From: Laspinema palackyanum D2c
GTDB taxonomy: Bacteria; Cyanobacteriota; Cyanobacteriia; Cyanobacteriales; Laspinemataceae
NCBI RefSeq assembly: GCF_025370875.1
Contig: NZ_JAMXFD010000006.1
Span: 1-64,000, forward strand
Direction of reading: 5' to 3'
Length of the DNA: 64,000 nucleotides
Both the position numbers and the translations under genes were made by a program. Position 1 is the stretch's first letter, and the number at the start of each line of letters is the position of its first letter. This document shows, piece after piece, positions 36,056 to 45,459 of this stretch. The notes under the pieces are model-generated. The model had not been told where the DNA came from, searched no databases, and saw nothing but the letters and a program-made list of their open reading frames with translations.

Positions 36056-36358
36056 TTCCCCATCTTTCTCATCTCTCATTGCGAACTTACAATTGAATTC
36101 TGAAAATGTTTGTAGTTCTGTAAAGCAGCTCTCAGCAAAAGCCGCGATTCCAGGCAATTCTGTAAATTTTTATTAAGATTTCTAACTAAAAAGTCAAAGT
36201 TGGCTTATCAGAACTTCATAATTAAACGAAACAGTTTTCAGTTTTTGGGGAGCCTTGAACAGAAGCGGCTTGTCCGGATCCGTTGAACGAGGCGGCAATA
36301 CGCTGTTAAGGCTTGAACCCTTGCCCATTGTAGAGTAAACATTTTAGGAGTAAGGACC

Positions 36359-36760
36359 ATGTTCGGTTTTATCAAAAAATTATTTGGCGGCATTTTCAGC
36401 TTCTTAGGGGGCTTATTTGGATCCAAAAAGTCTGGATACTACATGGAACTCGAAGAGTCGAAAGGGTCTACTCCGGCTGCCAAACCCCCAGTGGCTCAAG
36501 TCCAGAAAGTAGAACCCCTGCGTACAGAGAAGCCTGAACCGGCAAAGGTGAGCAAATCTCAGGCAACTCAGAAAAAGGCGGAACCGAAGCCAGCAGCACC
36601 TGCGCCTGCGGTGGCGATCGCCTCTTCAGAACCTGCGAAACCCGCTCCTGCTCCGAAACGGGAAGCCACCCCAGTGATGGTGACCCCCCGTCGTCGTCCC
36701 GGTGCGAATATGACTTCTTATCTGGATATGGCTCGGAATATGCAAACTTCGAGCCGGTAG
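36359..36760 (+). CDS. Conserved small cyanobacterial protein with amphipathic N-terminus
   Basis: A 133-residue protein in three parts: an N-terminal Phe/Gly/Lys segment (MFGFIKKLFGGIFSFLGG) that looks like a membrane-binding amphipathic helix; a disordered Pro/Ala/Lys-rich linker (about 35-105); and a short C-terminal motif RRRPGANMTSYLDMARNM. I believe the ends are conserved in cyanobacteria while the linker varies, but I cannot name a family. Upstream is the palindromic repeat spacer; an intrinsic terminator follows. Confidence 0.65.
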   Translation: MFGFIKKLFGGIFSFLGGLFGSKKSGYYMELEESKGSTPAAKPPVAQVQKVEPLRTEKPEPAKVSKSQATQKKAEPKPAAPAPAVAIASSEPAKPAPAPKREATPVMVTPRRRPGANMTSYLDMARNMQTSSR

Positions 36761-36769
36761 AAGTGCCAA

Positions 36770-36796
36770 AAAGAGACGCAATTTTTGCGTCTCTTT
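36770..36796. terminator. Bidirectional intrinsic terminator
   Basis: A perfect 12-bp stem (aaagagacgcaa/ttgcgtctcttt) with a 3-nt loop lies 10 bp after the small-protein gene. A-rich and T-rich flanks let it work for that gene and for the convergent rsmE gene. Confidence 0.8.
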
Positions 36797-36803
36797 CTGC
36801 TTT

Positions 36804-37604
36804 TTAGGGTGAAACACTCTGATTTGGGGTCGGATTCATTTCTAACGCTGCCGCAATCAGGGACAAGGCAACGGCTGGTGCAGTCACGGCTCGGAGGATG
36901 CGACTCCCAAGAGAAACGGGTTGGAAACCAGAGGCGATCGCCTGTTCCACTTCCCCTGGGGTCCATCCCCCCTCGGGTCCGACTGCGATTTCAAGGGGAC
37001 CTGGTTGTAAACCGGCGAGGGACCGTTGACTGGCTAAAACCTGCTCTAATAAATGGGGTGCTTCCCTGCGAGTGACGCAAATATAGCGCTCCAAGGGTGT
37101 TTCCGGCAGAGCGAGATAATCCCGAAAGGTGACTGGCTCCACAATAGTCGGTACGATTTGGCGTTCTGATTGTTCTGCTGCTTCTCGCGCAATGCGACGC
37201 CAGCGATCGAGCTTGTTCGGACTGGGTTTGAGGACTGTGCGATCGCTCAAAAGGGGGACGAGGGTGGTTACACCCAACTCTGTGGTTTGCCTGACGACTT
37301 CATCCCAGCCATTTTTAGGCAGTGCCAGGATTAAGGTGATGGGAACTGGCAATTCAGTCTGCACCGGGATTGACTCTACAATTGTGGCAAATTCAGGATT
37401 TTCTGACAATTGAGCGAGCCACCATTGTCCTTGTCCATCCATTGCAATAAACCGATCGCCTGGGTTTAAGCGCAAGACGCGACTGAGATAATGCTGTTGA
37501 GGGCGATCGAGGAAAATTCCCTGCGGTTGAAGTTGTTCCGGTGCGATCGCCACTCGTTGCAGTTGCTCTAAATGTTGAAAATTCCCGGTTTTAGCTGCGT
37601 TCAC
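36804..37604 (-). CDS. rsmE: 16S rRNA (uracil-1498-N3) methyltransferase RsmE
   Basis: A 266-residue SPOUT-family methyltransferase. An N-terminal PUA-like RNA-binding part (HYLSRVLRLNPGDRFIAMDGQG) precedes the knot: IAVGPEGGWTPGEVE and SLGSRILRAVTAPAVALSLI, which form the SAM-binding trefoil signature. It methylates N3 of U1498 in 16S rRNA, near the decoding site. The length is slightly above the usual 240 because of an N-terminal extension of about 20 residues. The DUF389 gene ends just upstream on the same strand, 26 bp away. Confidence 0.92.
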   Translation of the reverse strand: MNAAKTGNFQHLEQLQRVAIAPEQLQPQGIFLDRPQQHYLSRVLRLNPGDRFIAMDGQGQWWLAQLSENPEFATIVESIPVQTELPVPITLILALPKNGWDEVVRQTTELGVTTLVPLLSDRTVLKPSPNKLDRWRRIAREAAEQSERQIVPTIVEPVTFRDYLALPETPLERYICVTRREAPHLLEQVLASQRSLAGLQPGPLEIAVGPEGGWTPGEVEQAIASGFQPVSLGSRILRAVTAPAVALSLIAAALEMNPTPNQSVSP

Positions 37605-37630
37605 AAAACAACCTTATTTTAAATTTAATT

Positions 37631-38746
37631 CTAGGGGTCTTGATTGATAAAATCTTCTTCCAAGTCCGGCTCTAAACTCGGATCTATAGCGTCAGAGGGA
37701 GCCGTAAATTGTGTCAGAGGAATGATTTGAACATTTAATGAGATAGGTTTTTGTAGTCTTTCTTCTAAAAAATCACGAACGAGCCTAACTTGGTTTTCTG
37801 AAATGGAGTTTTCGGCTGCGGCAACTTCGATGTTGACAATCAGTGCTTCTCCTTGAGGTTCAACCTGCACCTTCCGGACATCGGTTTTAGAAAAGGTCAG
37901 AGTTTCTTTATTAATTAAAACGGTAATACTACGACGAATATTATCTTGCAGGACTAAATTATTCAGAGAAAATCCTAAAGGTATCCCTAAAATAGTTAAC
38001 GTAAACAGGGAGAGTAAAAAGCCTTCTTTGGCTCGTTTTAATGATCCATACTGTTGGCAGACAAAAACTATACCCCCACTTAAAATAATACCGATTAAGT
38101 TCGTTAAAAAGAGTAAGAAACTGCCGGTAAAAATTTCAGAAGACCGCAAAGAAATACCAATACCAATAACGCTTAACGGGGGAGCCAAGGCTACAGCGAT
38201 CGCCACCCCAGGCAAAGCATCGGCAACGTGGCGGCGAGATTTAGCAAATGCCCCGGCGGTACCTGCGGCTAACGCCACGCCTAGGTCCAGTAATGTGGGC
38301 TGCGATCGGGCTAAAATTTCCCCTTGAACCGTTCTTAAGCCCACCAGATGAGAGATCAAAAAAGAAATAAAAATGGTTAAACCCACTCCAGTCCAGAGGG
38401 TTAAATTCGAGCGTTTTAACAAGCGTCGATTGCCCATGACCATTCCATAGGCGATTCCCAGAATCGGGCCCATTAAAGGAGCGATAATCATCGCTCCGAT
38501 AATAGTAGCGGCACTATTTGCCAGCAGTCCCAGAGTGGAAATGATGCCGGACAAACCTAGCAAAACGTAAAAGCTGCGGGAAGGAACCGAGGAGCGCCAT
38601 AGCTGGCGGTTCAAGCCTTCCAGAGACATCGGTTTTTCCGCTACCCATTTCCATTCTCCGCTATTACTTTCCCACCAGGTTTTGAAAAATCGGAGGATTC
38701 GCAAATAGGCCAACCGTCTCTGTCGTTTGAACTTATAGCTCGCCAT
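37631..38746 (-). CDS. DUF389 family multi-pass membrane protein
   Basis: A 371-residue protein with about six transmembrane helices in the first 270 residues. The DUF389/TIGR00341 signatures are visible: LLGLSGIISTLGLLANS, AAxIIGAMIIAPLMGPILGIAYG, and ALPGVAIAVALAPPLSVIGIG. The C-terminal part is soluble and ends in an acidic tail. Family members are of unknown function, possibly transport or stress related. rsmE follows 26 bp downstream. Confidence 0.83.
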   Translation of the reverse strand: MASYKFKRQRRLAYLRILRFFKTWWESNSGEWKWVAEKPMSLEGLNRQLWRSSVPSRSFYVLLGLSGIISTLGLLANSAATIIGAMIIAPLMGPILGIAYGMVMGNRRLLKRSNLTLWTGVGLTIFISFLISHLVGLRTVQGEILARSQPTLLDLGVALAAGTAGAFAKSRRHVADALPGVAIAVALAPPLSVIGIGISLRSSEIFTGSFLLFLTNLIGIILSGGIVFVCQQYGSLKRAKEGFLLSLFTLTILGIPLGFSLNNLVLQDNIRRSITVLINKETLTFSKTDVRKVQVEPQGEALIVNIEVAAAENSISENQVRLVRDFLEERLQKPISLNVQIIPLTQFTAPSDAIDPSLEPDLEEDFINQDP

Positions 38747-38895
38747 TAAAACCTGCCAGGAATTTCAATACTAGGATACAAAGTCGCAACCCCAATACTC
38801 ATTAGGCTCGTTGTTATGATTCCTTAATTTATCGAACTCCTGACAGATTTTTCTTCCTCTCTAGGTAGATTAAACGGAGACAATTAGTGAGAAGT

Positions 38896-41073
38896 TCAAG
38901 CTTGTTCGGTCAAGCTTTTCAAGAAAGCATCGATCGCATCTCCAGCCAATTGACTCATCGGCTTACCCTGACGCTCTGCTTCCGTTTTAAGCTGGAGATA
39001 AATCTCATTGCTAACATTAATCCGGCGACGGGGAGGACGAGAAGAACCGCCCTCTTCCCCTTCACTGTCATCACCGCCACCGCCACCGCCACTCGGGGGA
39101 GTGGGAGGGACACCGGAATCCGCCGCAGCAGGAGTCGCACCCGTGGGAGCATCACTTCCGGAAGTTACTGCCACAGAGGACTCAGAACTGGTAGAGGCAG
39201 CAATGGGTTCGGCACCCGAAGTCGTGACATTTTCAGAATTAACTGGAGAAGAGAATTGATTAACCATTTCTTGAATTGAAGCGTTGGGAGTAGCAGAATA
39301 TGTAGCAGCAAAGCGACGTAGGGCTTCAAACCCGACCCGATGACAAAAATCACCAAAGCTCTCAGGTTCAACCCGATGAAGCTGTTCTTGTTTGAAATAA
39401 ACAAACAACGGTTCTAGGGTAGCTTCCAAATTTTCGATCGCCAAACTCTCAATATAAGTTTGAGCCAACCTCGTTTGATTGGGATCCCCACCTAGCCAGA
39501 TTTGATAAGAATCCGGAGATCTGCCCACAAAGCCGAGTTCAGCTAAGTAGGGACGAGCACAACCATTCGGGCAACCCGTCATCCGGACCACGAAGTGTTC
39601 TTCGGGTAAGCCGACTTGATTTAACAAGGCGCGAATGCGAGCGAGGACACCGGGGATGCCGCGTTCTGCTTCAGCGATCGCTAAACCGCAAGTCGGTAAA
39701 GCAGGGCAAGCCATTGAATAGCGAACCAACGGATCGATCTCGGTTTCCCGTTTAATCCCGCATTCTTGCAGAATTTGCTCGATTTCCCGTTGTTGTGCCG
39801 GTGCAATATCGTACAGTAGCACATTTTGATGGGGGGTCAGCAGCATCGGTAGGTTGAATGCCTCCACAATCCGCCGCAAAGCCGTCTTAAGCTGCAACGA
39901 ACCGTGATCGTGAATCCGACCATTTTCTACAGAAATTCCGTAGAACAGTTTGCCATCGCCCTGATCGTGCCAACCGAGGAAGTCGTGGTATTTGAACTCC
40001 GGTAAGGGTCTAAAGGGTTCAAATTTTTTCCCTAAATAGCCTTCGACGGTTTCCCGGAATTTTTCGACCCCCCAGTCTTCGATCAGGTATTTCATCCGAG
40101 AAAGACGGCGTTCCACGCGATTGCCATAATCGCGTTGGGTCGCGACGATCGCCTTAACCGCATCGTAAATGTCGTCTTTTCTAACAAACCCGATGGGATC
40201 CGCTAGACGGGGGAAGGTTTCCTCTTTGTTATGGGTGCGCCCCAATCCACCTCCAGCAAGGACGTTAAATCCTTCCAGTTGGCCCGCATCATCGAGAATC
40301 ACGATGAGGCCCAGGTCTTGGGAGTAAATATCGACCGAATTGTCCCCGGGGACCGTGATAGCAATTTTGAATTTGCGTGGGAGAAACAGGGCTCCATAAA
40401 TCGGGTCCGGGGAATCGTGGAAGATTGTACCGTTGCCATTGCGCTGGCGCGCTGCTTTCACCTCGGGATTTTCTTCCCCACTGATGGCTTTTTCCCCATC
40501 CAGCCAAATCTCGTAATAGGCCCCACTCTGTGGGGTCAGCAAATCGGCGATATCGTTGGCATATCTACGAACGCAATCGTAATCGACGCGGTTCGTAAAT
40601 GGCGCTGGAGGTGCCATAACGTTGCGGTTAATGTCTCCGCAAGCGCCCAAGGTAGAACCCATGTTCTGGACAATTTCCTGGATCGCCGTCTTCAAGTTTT
40701 TCTTCAAGATTCCATGCATTTGGAAACCTTGACGGGTGGTGACTCGCAGGGTGTGATTGCCATAGTTTTCCGACAGCCGTTCTAAGGTCAGATACAGCTG
40801 GGGTGGAATGAATCCCCCGGGCGATCGCGTCCGCAGCATCATTTGGTAGTCTTTTTCCTGCCCTTTGACCCGATTTTCCCGGTTATCTTGCTGATATGAA
40901 CCGTGAAATTTCAGAATCTGATAGGCATCATGGGAAAAATGAGTCGTATCTTCTAAAAGCTCGCTGGCCAAAGGTTCGCGCAAATAATTGCTGCGTTCTT
41001 TGATGCCTTCGACTTTAGAAACTTTTTGACTGCTATCAGTCGTTGATGGTGTCGTTGTAAAGGATTGAACCAT
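38896..41073 (-). CDS. sir: Ferredoxin-dependent sulfite reductase with C-terminal RHH-like extension
   Basis: A 725-residue protein. Residues up to about 600 form the siroheme/4Fe-4S reductase, with the cluster cysteines in [10 protein letters not shown] and CPNGCARP and the substrate/siroheme loop [13 protein letters not shown]. It reduces sulfite to sulfide with ferredoxin electrons for cysteine synthesis. Cyanobacterial enzymes are usually about 635 residues. Here a Ser/Thr/Pro linker and a glycine run ([12 protein letters not shown]) lead to residues 677-718, [11 protein letters not shown]...[19 protein letters not shown], which look like a ribbon-helix-helix DNA-binding domain. The frame is continuous. 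The ATG at 41073 is preferred to the GTG two codons upstream. Confidence 0.9.
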   Translation of the reverse strand: MVQSFTTTPSTTDSSQKVSKVEGIKERSNYLREPLASELLEDTTHFSHDAYQILKFHGSYQQDNRENRVKGQEKDYQMMLRTRSPGGFIPPQLYLTLERLSENYGNHTLRVTTRQGFQMHGILKKNLKTAIQEIVQNMGSTLGACGDINRNVMAPPAPFTNRVDYDCVRRYANDIADLLTPQSGAYYEIWLDGEKAISGEENPEVKAARQRNGNGTIFHDSPDPIYGALFLPRKFKIAITVPGDNSVDIYSQDLGLIVILDDAGQLEGFNVLAGGGLGRTHNKEETFPRLADPIGFVRKDDIYDAVKAIVATQRDYGNRVERRLSRMKYLIEDWGVEKFRETVEGYLGKKFEPFRPLPEFKYHDFLGWHDQGDGKLFYGISVENGRIHDHGSLQLKTALRRIVEAFNLPMLLTPHQNVLLYDIAPAQQREIEQILQECGIKRETEIDPLVRYSMACPALPTCGLAIAEAERGIPGVLARIRALLNQVGLPEEHFVVRMTGCPNGCARPYLAELGFVGRSPDSYQIWLGGDPNQTRLAQTYIESLAIENLEATLEPLFVYFKQEQLHRVEPESFGDFCHRVGFEALRRFAATYSATPNASIQEMVNQFSSPVNSENVTTSGAEPIAASTSSESSVAVTSGSDAPTGATPAAADSGVPPTPPSGGGGGGDDSEGEEGGSSRPPRRRINVSNEIYLQLKTEAERQGKPMSQLAGDAIDAFLKSLTEQA

Positions 41074-42237
41074 GAGCACATCTCGTGAAGATGGTAGAGG
41101 CTATTTCTCTCCGGTAATCCGGTCGGAATAGCGATGTTTTTCGATCTTATCACTGCCTTTCCTAATTTAAGGGATCATTTGGCAAATTAGGATCCATTCC
41201 TTCCTTTAGAATGTTAAGTCTTGTTAATTCGGGTTTTGCCCTCGGGGGTTAACCCATCCCGCAAGAGAGCGGCAGACCGATTGACTGGGCAGGATTTGAC
41301 CCGGTTTTCGGTGAGGCTTAAATCATCGGTTTGCCGCGATCGCCCTCCCCATTGCACAATCCTGAGCAAAAGGTGGCAAACAGTTTCCCAGAGATTTTCA
41401 CCAAGCCTGGTTGATTAGGTGTAGTTACTTACTCGCTTTCGGATACTCCTCTCCCCGGTTCTGGCGATCGCGCAAATCCATCACAGCAGTTTCTCCCTCC
41501 CCAATTTGTGAATCCGTAATCTTTATCCCCGATCGCAATTTAACTCAAAATCCTTAAATAGCTGATTCACTTTTGCCTAAATTGTGTAAATTTTCTCTAA
41601 ATTTTCTCTAAATTTTCTCTGTTTTTTTACCAAATCTGCTATAATACATCCCAATACTACCCGGATATGCATTACTCTACAATTTTCCGTTTGCGCTACG
41701 GGCAAGCACCAAGCGATCGCTTCCTCAAAATTAGCCCAACCGCTCATCGGTCAAAAATTTTCCGCCGCTTCCCACCTGGATAACCCCCGCAATTCCGCCT
41801 CAATCCAGACTGGATTCTGACCCTAATTCCTCAAAATACAGCCCGGGTGAAAAATTCCACCTCAATCCCCATTCTCCCGCTTCCCTCCCTCATTTCCCCC
41901 TAGCGCTATCATGGGGATATCCGGTGAAAGCAATGTCAAGACCTAAAATCTCCCGTCTCTAAAGATCATCGGGTTAAAACCCATATCGGTTTAGGGCGAA
42001 TCAGAGCGGATTTCAGCCTAACCCCAACCCATAGCCAGTTGATCAACTGACACACTGCCTCCCCATTTTCTCTACCAGAATACAATAAATAGGAGGTCAG
42101 GACTCTCAGCAGCAGCTTCCCCAATCCTCGCTCATGATGGTTAATTGTACTCATTGGTACGAGGATGCTGTATGCTGATCCCGCACCCCTTCCAGAGGGT
42201 GGGAAGCTTGATGCCTCTTTTTTCGTGACTGGTGAAA
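41074..42237. other. Long non-coding spacer between sir and the GtrA-like gene
   Basis: About 1.16 kb with several HIP1 or HIP1-like sites but no supported gene. Visible features are a threefold 11-bp tandem repeat (taaattttctc, 41587-41619), a T-rich stretch after it, and small hairpins near 42150-42215 just ahead of the GtrA-like start (gtac-tcattg-gtac; caccc...gggtg). I found no tRNA, tmRNA, RNase P or riboswitch pattern that I could defend. Confidence 0.5.
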
Positions 42238-42753
42238 ATGTTTAACCTGTCTGCGGATTCAACGGTACGGTATTTATGCAATCAAAGACCTAAGCGTGTA
42301 ATGAGAGCGCTCATAGAACACATTCGAGATATTAGTAAAATGAGTGTTGCCTCTTGGCTGGCAACTACCCTTGATTTTGTAGTCTTTACTCTGTTCAACC
42401 GAGGATTAGAGCTACCAATTTCCACCGCAGCAGCCCTCGGTTCTCTAGCCGGAGCCCTGCTCCATTTTACCATTTGCCGACTTTGGGTATTTCGTCATAG
42501 CAAGCAGCACGGTTTGGCCGAATCTCTAGGTCGTTATATCATTGTGTCGGGGGGCGCATTAATTTTACATTCCCTCGCCACCACCCTCCTAGCTAACTCT
42601 ATTATTCCCCAGGAAGAATTAGCCTGGTTAATTTCTAAAAATACGGTTTTTCTCTTCTGGGTGTATCCCGGCACCAAATACATGGTTTTTGGGCCAGGTC
42701 AATCCTTAAAACGAAACTCACCTAATTTCCACGCCAACCCTAAACAAAGATAG
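42238..42753 (+). CDS. GtrA-like membrane protein
   Basis: A 171-residue protein with about four transmembrane helices in residues 40-160 and the GtrA/DPMS_TMD features: SVASWLATTLDFVVFTLF near the start, LGSLAGALLHFTICRLWVF and LAWLISKNTVFLFWVYPGTKYMVF near the end. Family members move lipid-linked sugars across the membrane for cell-surface glycans, but no glycosyltransferase is adjacent. A GTG at 42232 is an alternative start. A strong terminator follows. Confidence 0.77.
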   Translation: MFNLSADSTVRYLCNQRPKRVMRALIEHIRDISKMSVASWLATTLDFVVFTLFNRGLELPISTAAALGSLAGALLHFTICRLWVFRHSKQHGLAESLGRYIIVSGGALILHSLATTLLANSIIPQEELAWLISKNTVFLFWVYPGTKYMVFGPGQSLKRNSPNFHANPKQR

Positions 42754-42846
42754 GATATTATTTACCGTTATTTAATCGTTAAAAATATTTCAGGTTAATG
42801 AATTAGATTTTTATCGTTAGGGTTGTGGGGAATTAAATTGAGCCAT

Positions 42847-42893
42847 AAAAAAGCATTCCGGTCCTCTTTTAACGGGAACCAGAATGCTTTTTT
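42847..42893 (+). terminator. Intrinsic terminator after the GtrA-like gene
   Basis: A 12-bp lower stem (aaaaaagcattc/gaatgctttttt) with a bulged upper stem (ggtcc...gggaacc) ends in six Ts. It is the only good terminator in the 364-bp spacer. Confidence 0.8.
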
Positions 42894-42931
42894 ATATAAG
42901 CCTCTTACAGCAATTGGGTCCTAACATTAAG

Positions 42932-43009
42932 AGACCTCTTGCATAAATCTCTTAAGCCCCCTTACTAAGGGGGGTTGGGGGGAGCAATTCGGAATTTTGC
43001 AAGAGGTCT
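42932..43009. repeat. MITE-like inverted-repeat element
   Basis: Perfect 12-bp terminal inverted repeats (agacctcttgca and tgcaagaggtct) flank 54 bp that contain a nested hairpin cccccttac-taaggggg and a ggggttgggggg run. The core matches the repeat that forms the 5' end of the gene at 53117. No coding potential. Confidence 0.7.
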
Positions 43010-43117
43010 AACTTTGTTGGAGCAAGATGTCAATAGGGAGCAAGATGCTCTTACTCCTGTGCCGAATTGTTTGATTTGTAAGAGAACAGCTACCTGGGGA
43101 TAGAATCAAACTCAAAA

Positions 43118-43966
43118 TTAAGGGGCGACAATCCGGAGGCGATGGGTAACCATTGTGATGCCATCTTTGCGAACAATAATGGCGGAAATCCAGCGATTAT
43201 CTTCTGTGGATGGGGCTTGACCGATTTTAAAGAGACCTCCAGCGGAGAGGGGTTCTAATTTCAAATCTGAAGGGATTAAATATTGGGTCGTGCGAACGGG
43301 TTCTTCCACTGCATAGCCGAGGATTAAATCATTTCGCAGGGGTTCAACAACGATCGCATCGAAGTTATAACGCTCCCCGGTGCGGACTTCTTCGGGTAAA
43401 TTAATTTGGAGGGTGGGGGGATTTTCGCCCGTGGTGATTTGATTGCGTTCGGCCAGAATATTTTGACGAACAATTTGTTGATTACTATAATGCTGCTGCG
43501 ATCGCACTGTTGCGGTTAACCTTAAATTGCGATCGTTTTGAGTCTCAACCCCAGTAATTTCGGTGACTGTTTCTACCTTAAATCCATTCCCATCCCGTTC
43601 CCAAGACTCGATTTCTGTGCGATAGCTCAGATTGGGATAACGCTGCCAGAGTTGGGTTAACCCTTCCCTTAAACTCTGATAATCTAATCCATCAGAATTG
43701 ACAAAAGTTGGACTATAAAACTGCATCACCCCTTGAATATCTTGCCGATTGGCGGCAGCATCAATATCCTGGAGAATCCGGTTAAGTTCTGGGGGTGCAG
43801 TTTGAGCCGTAGCTGCGGCAACCCGGGTTGGTGTGGCCCCTCCGGCACACCACAGGGTGAAACCAAGCATCAAAGCAGCGATCGCCGAAGGTTCACGACT
43901 CGGGATCCCGGTGGATTGCCGTGAAGGGCGGAAATGGGATTGCAGTAAGCTCAACGGATTAGTCAT
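43118..43966 (-). CDS. Secreted NTF2-like domain protein, unknown function
   Basis: A 282-residue protein. A signal-like hydrophobic segment (about 30-50, IAALMLGFTLWCAGG) is followed by an NTF2/SnoaL-like cone fold (about 60-160: ILQDIDAAANRQDIQGVMQFYSPTFV, YPNLSYRTEIESWERDG) and a beta-rich C-terminal domain. It probably acts in the periplasm or at the membrane; no catalytic residues are identified. The ATG at 43966 is chosen because an in-frame extension to 44251 would overlap the divergent murG start and lacks a plausible N-terminus. Confidence 0.72.
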   Translation of the reverse strand: MTNPLSLLQSHFRPSRQSTGIPSREPSAIAALMLGFTLWCAGGATPTRVAAATAQTAPPELNRILQDIDAAANRQDIQGVMQFYSPTFVNSDGLDYQSLREGLTQLWQRYPNLSYRTEIESWERDGNGFKVETVTEITGVETQNDRNLRLTATVRSQQHYSNQQIVRQNILAERNQITTGENPPTLQINLPEEVRTGERYNFDAIVVEPLRNDLILGYAVEEPVRTTQYLIPSDLKLEPLSAGGLFKIGQAPSTEDNRWISAIIVRKDGITMVTHRLRIVAP

Positions 43967-44177
43967 GGGGAGGGCTTCAACAAGACACGACAGAACAGAT
44001 CCTAATAGTAGTCTTCCAAACAGAACCGGGGATTTCCGCAGGGATGAACTGAATTCGATGGCACAGGCTCTCGATATTGAGCGTTCAACCCGTTTAAATT
44101 TATAGTTTAGATGCGATCGCGATTGTTGCATCCAACCGAAAATTATCCCCAGGAAACCACAACCAGAGGCAACCGAC

Positions 44178-45242
44178 TTGGCAAATAAACCGATTCGACT
44201 ACTGATTGCTGCGAGTGGCACAGGTGGGCATTTGTTCCCAGCACTCGCCACCGCAGAACAACTCCCAGACTATCAGATTGAATGGTTGGGGGTTCCCAAC
44301 CGCATGGAAACTCAACTCATTGGCGATCGCTATCCATTGCACACCGTAAACGTAGAAGGATTTCAACAGCGTCTGGGACTTGGCACCCTCAAAATCGCCT
44401 TCCGACTCGTCAGTTCCGTGTTTCAAGTGCGCCGCTTGCTCAAAACCGGAGAATTTCACGGTGTCTTTACCACGGGGGGTTATATTGCCGCCCCAGCCAT
44501 TTTAGCAGCCCGTTCTTTGGGATTACCGGCCATCCTTCATGAGTCTAACGCCCTGCCGGGGAAAGTCACCCGCACCTTTAGTCCGTTTTGTACTGTGGTG
44601 GCGATCGGGTTTGAGAAGGCGGCGCAATATTTACCCAAGGCAAACACTGCTGTGGTGGGAACTCCGGTGCGATCGCCTTTCCTCGCTACCCCGGAATTGG
44701 ATTTACCCATTCCAGAAAATGTCCCTTTAATTGCGATCGCCGGAGGTTCCCAAGGCGCAGTTGCTATCAACAAATTGGTGCGCGAATGCGCTCAATCTTG
44801 GATTGATGCCGGTGCCTGGATTTTCCATCAAACCGGAGACAATGATCCAGAAGTCAATAGTTTTCAGCATCCGCACTATATTTCTATGCCATTTTATCCC
44901 AATATGGCGGGATTATTGCATCGCGCTACCCTGGTGATTAGTCGGGCCGGTGCAGGGACTTTAACCGAATTAGCGGTCACAAAAACTCCCTCTATTTTAA
45001 TCCCTTATCCCTTTGCCGCAGAAGATCATCAAGCCTATAATGCAGCCGTCTTTGCCGATGCAGGGGCCGCCGTACTGTATCGACAAAAAGAGCTAACCGC
45101 GCAACAGTTGGAACAGCAAGTTTTAGATTGGATCAAATCACCGGAATCTTTGCAGAAAATGGCAGAGGCAGCCGGTGCGTTAGCCGTTCCCGACAGTAGC
45201 GATCGGCTCGCTCAATTAGTCCGCAAATGGGTAGAAAAGTAA
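44178..45242 (+). CDS. murG: MurG, lipid II-forming N-acetylglucosaminyltransferase
   Basis: A 354-residue GT-B glycosyltransferase. The N-terminal loops are GTGGHLFPALA and GGYIAAPAILAA, and the UDP-GlcNAc-binding part has GGSQGAVAIN and SRAGAGTLTELAV. It transfers GlcNAc from UDP-GlcNAc to lipid I on the inner face of the membrane, making lipid II for peptidoglycan. The TTG start at 44178 fits the conserved beginning (MANKPIRLLIAASGTGGH); I saw no in-frame ATG just upstream. The NTF2-like gene is divergent. Confidence 0.95.
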   Translation: MANKPIRLLIAASGTGGHLFPALATAEQLPDYQIEWLGVPNRMETQLIGDRYPLHTVNVEGFQQRLGLGTLKIAFRLVSSVFQVRRLLKTGEFHGVFTTGGYIAAPAILAARSLGLPAILHESNALPGKVTRTFSPFCTVVAIGFEKAAQYLPKANTAVVGTPVRSPFLATPELDLPIPENVPLIAIAGGSQGAVAINKLVRECAQSWIDAGAWIFHQTGDNDPEVNSFQHPHYISMPFYPNMAGLLHRATLVISRAGAGTLTELAVTKTPSILIPYPFAAEDHQAYNAAVFADAGAAVLYRQKELTAQQLEQQVLDWIKSPESLQKMAEAAGALAVPDSSDRLAQLVRKWVEK

Positions 45243-45280
45243 GAGTTATTTCTTGTATTTTGAGGTAATTTCAGGGGCTG

Positions 45281-45344
45281 GAAACCGGACTTTTTCACAC
45301 AATTTATGCCAATTTATCACAAATTTAGGCAAAAATCCGGTTTC
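45281..45344. repeat. Inverted repeat element after murG
   Basis: Nine-base inverted repeats gaaaccgga and tccggtttc flank an AT-rich core with further imperfect pairing (tttatgccaa/ttaggcaaaa). It resembles the fragment at about 14675-14755. It lies in the 217-bp convergent spacer between murG and the TxlA-like gene. Confidence 0.5.
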
Positions 45345-45459
45345 TGCTCCTGGGGAGATAATCCTGTACCGATGCTTGAGGAGTGCCAGCAAAATGCCCG
45401 CTTTCTCTCTACTAAACAAACATCTGAGTTTCTCCAATTTTACCCCCATTACAAAACCC

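Noticed and set aside
42140-42231. Possible riboswitch or small RNA before the GtrA-like gene
   Set aside because: Only short unspecific hairpins; no known consensus recognised.
43967-44251. N-terminal extension of the NTF2-like gene
   Set aside because: It overlaps the murG start region and encodes no plausible signal or domain; the ATG at 43966 gives a proper signal segment.
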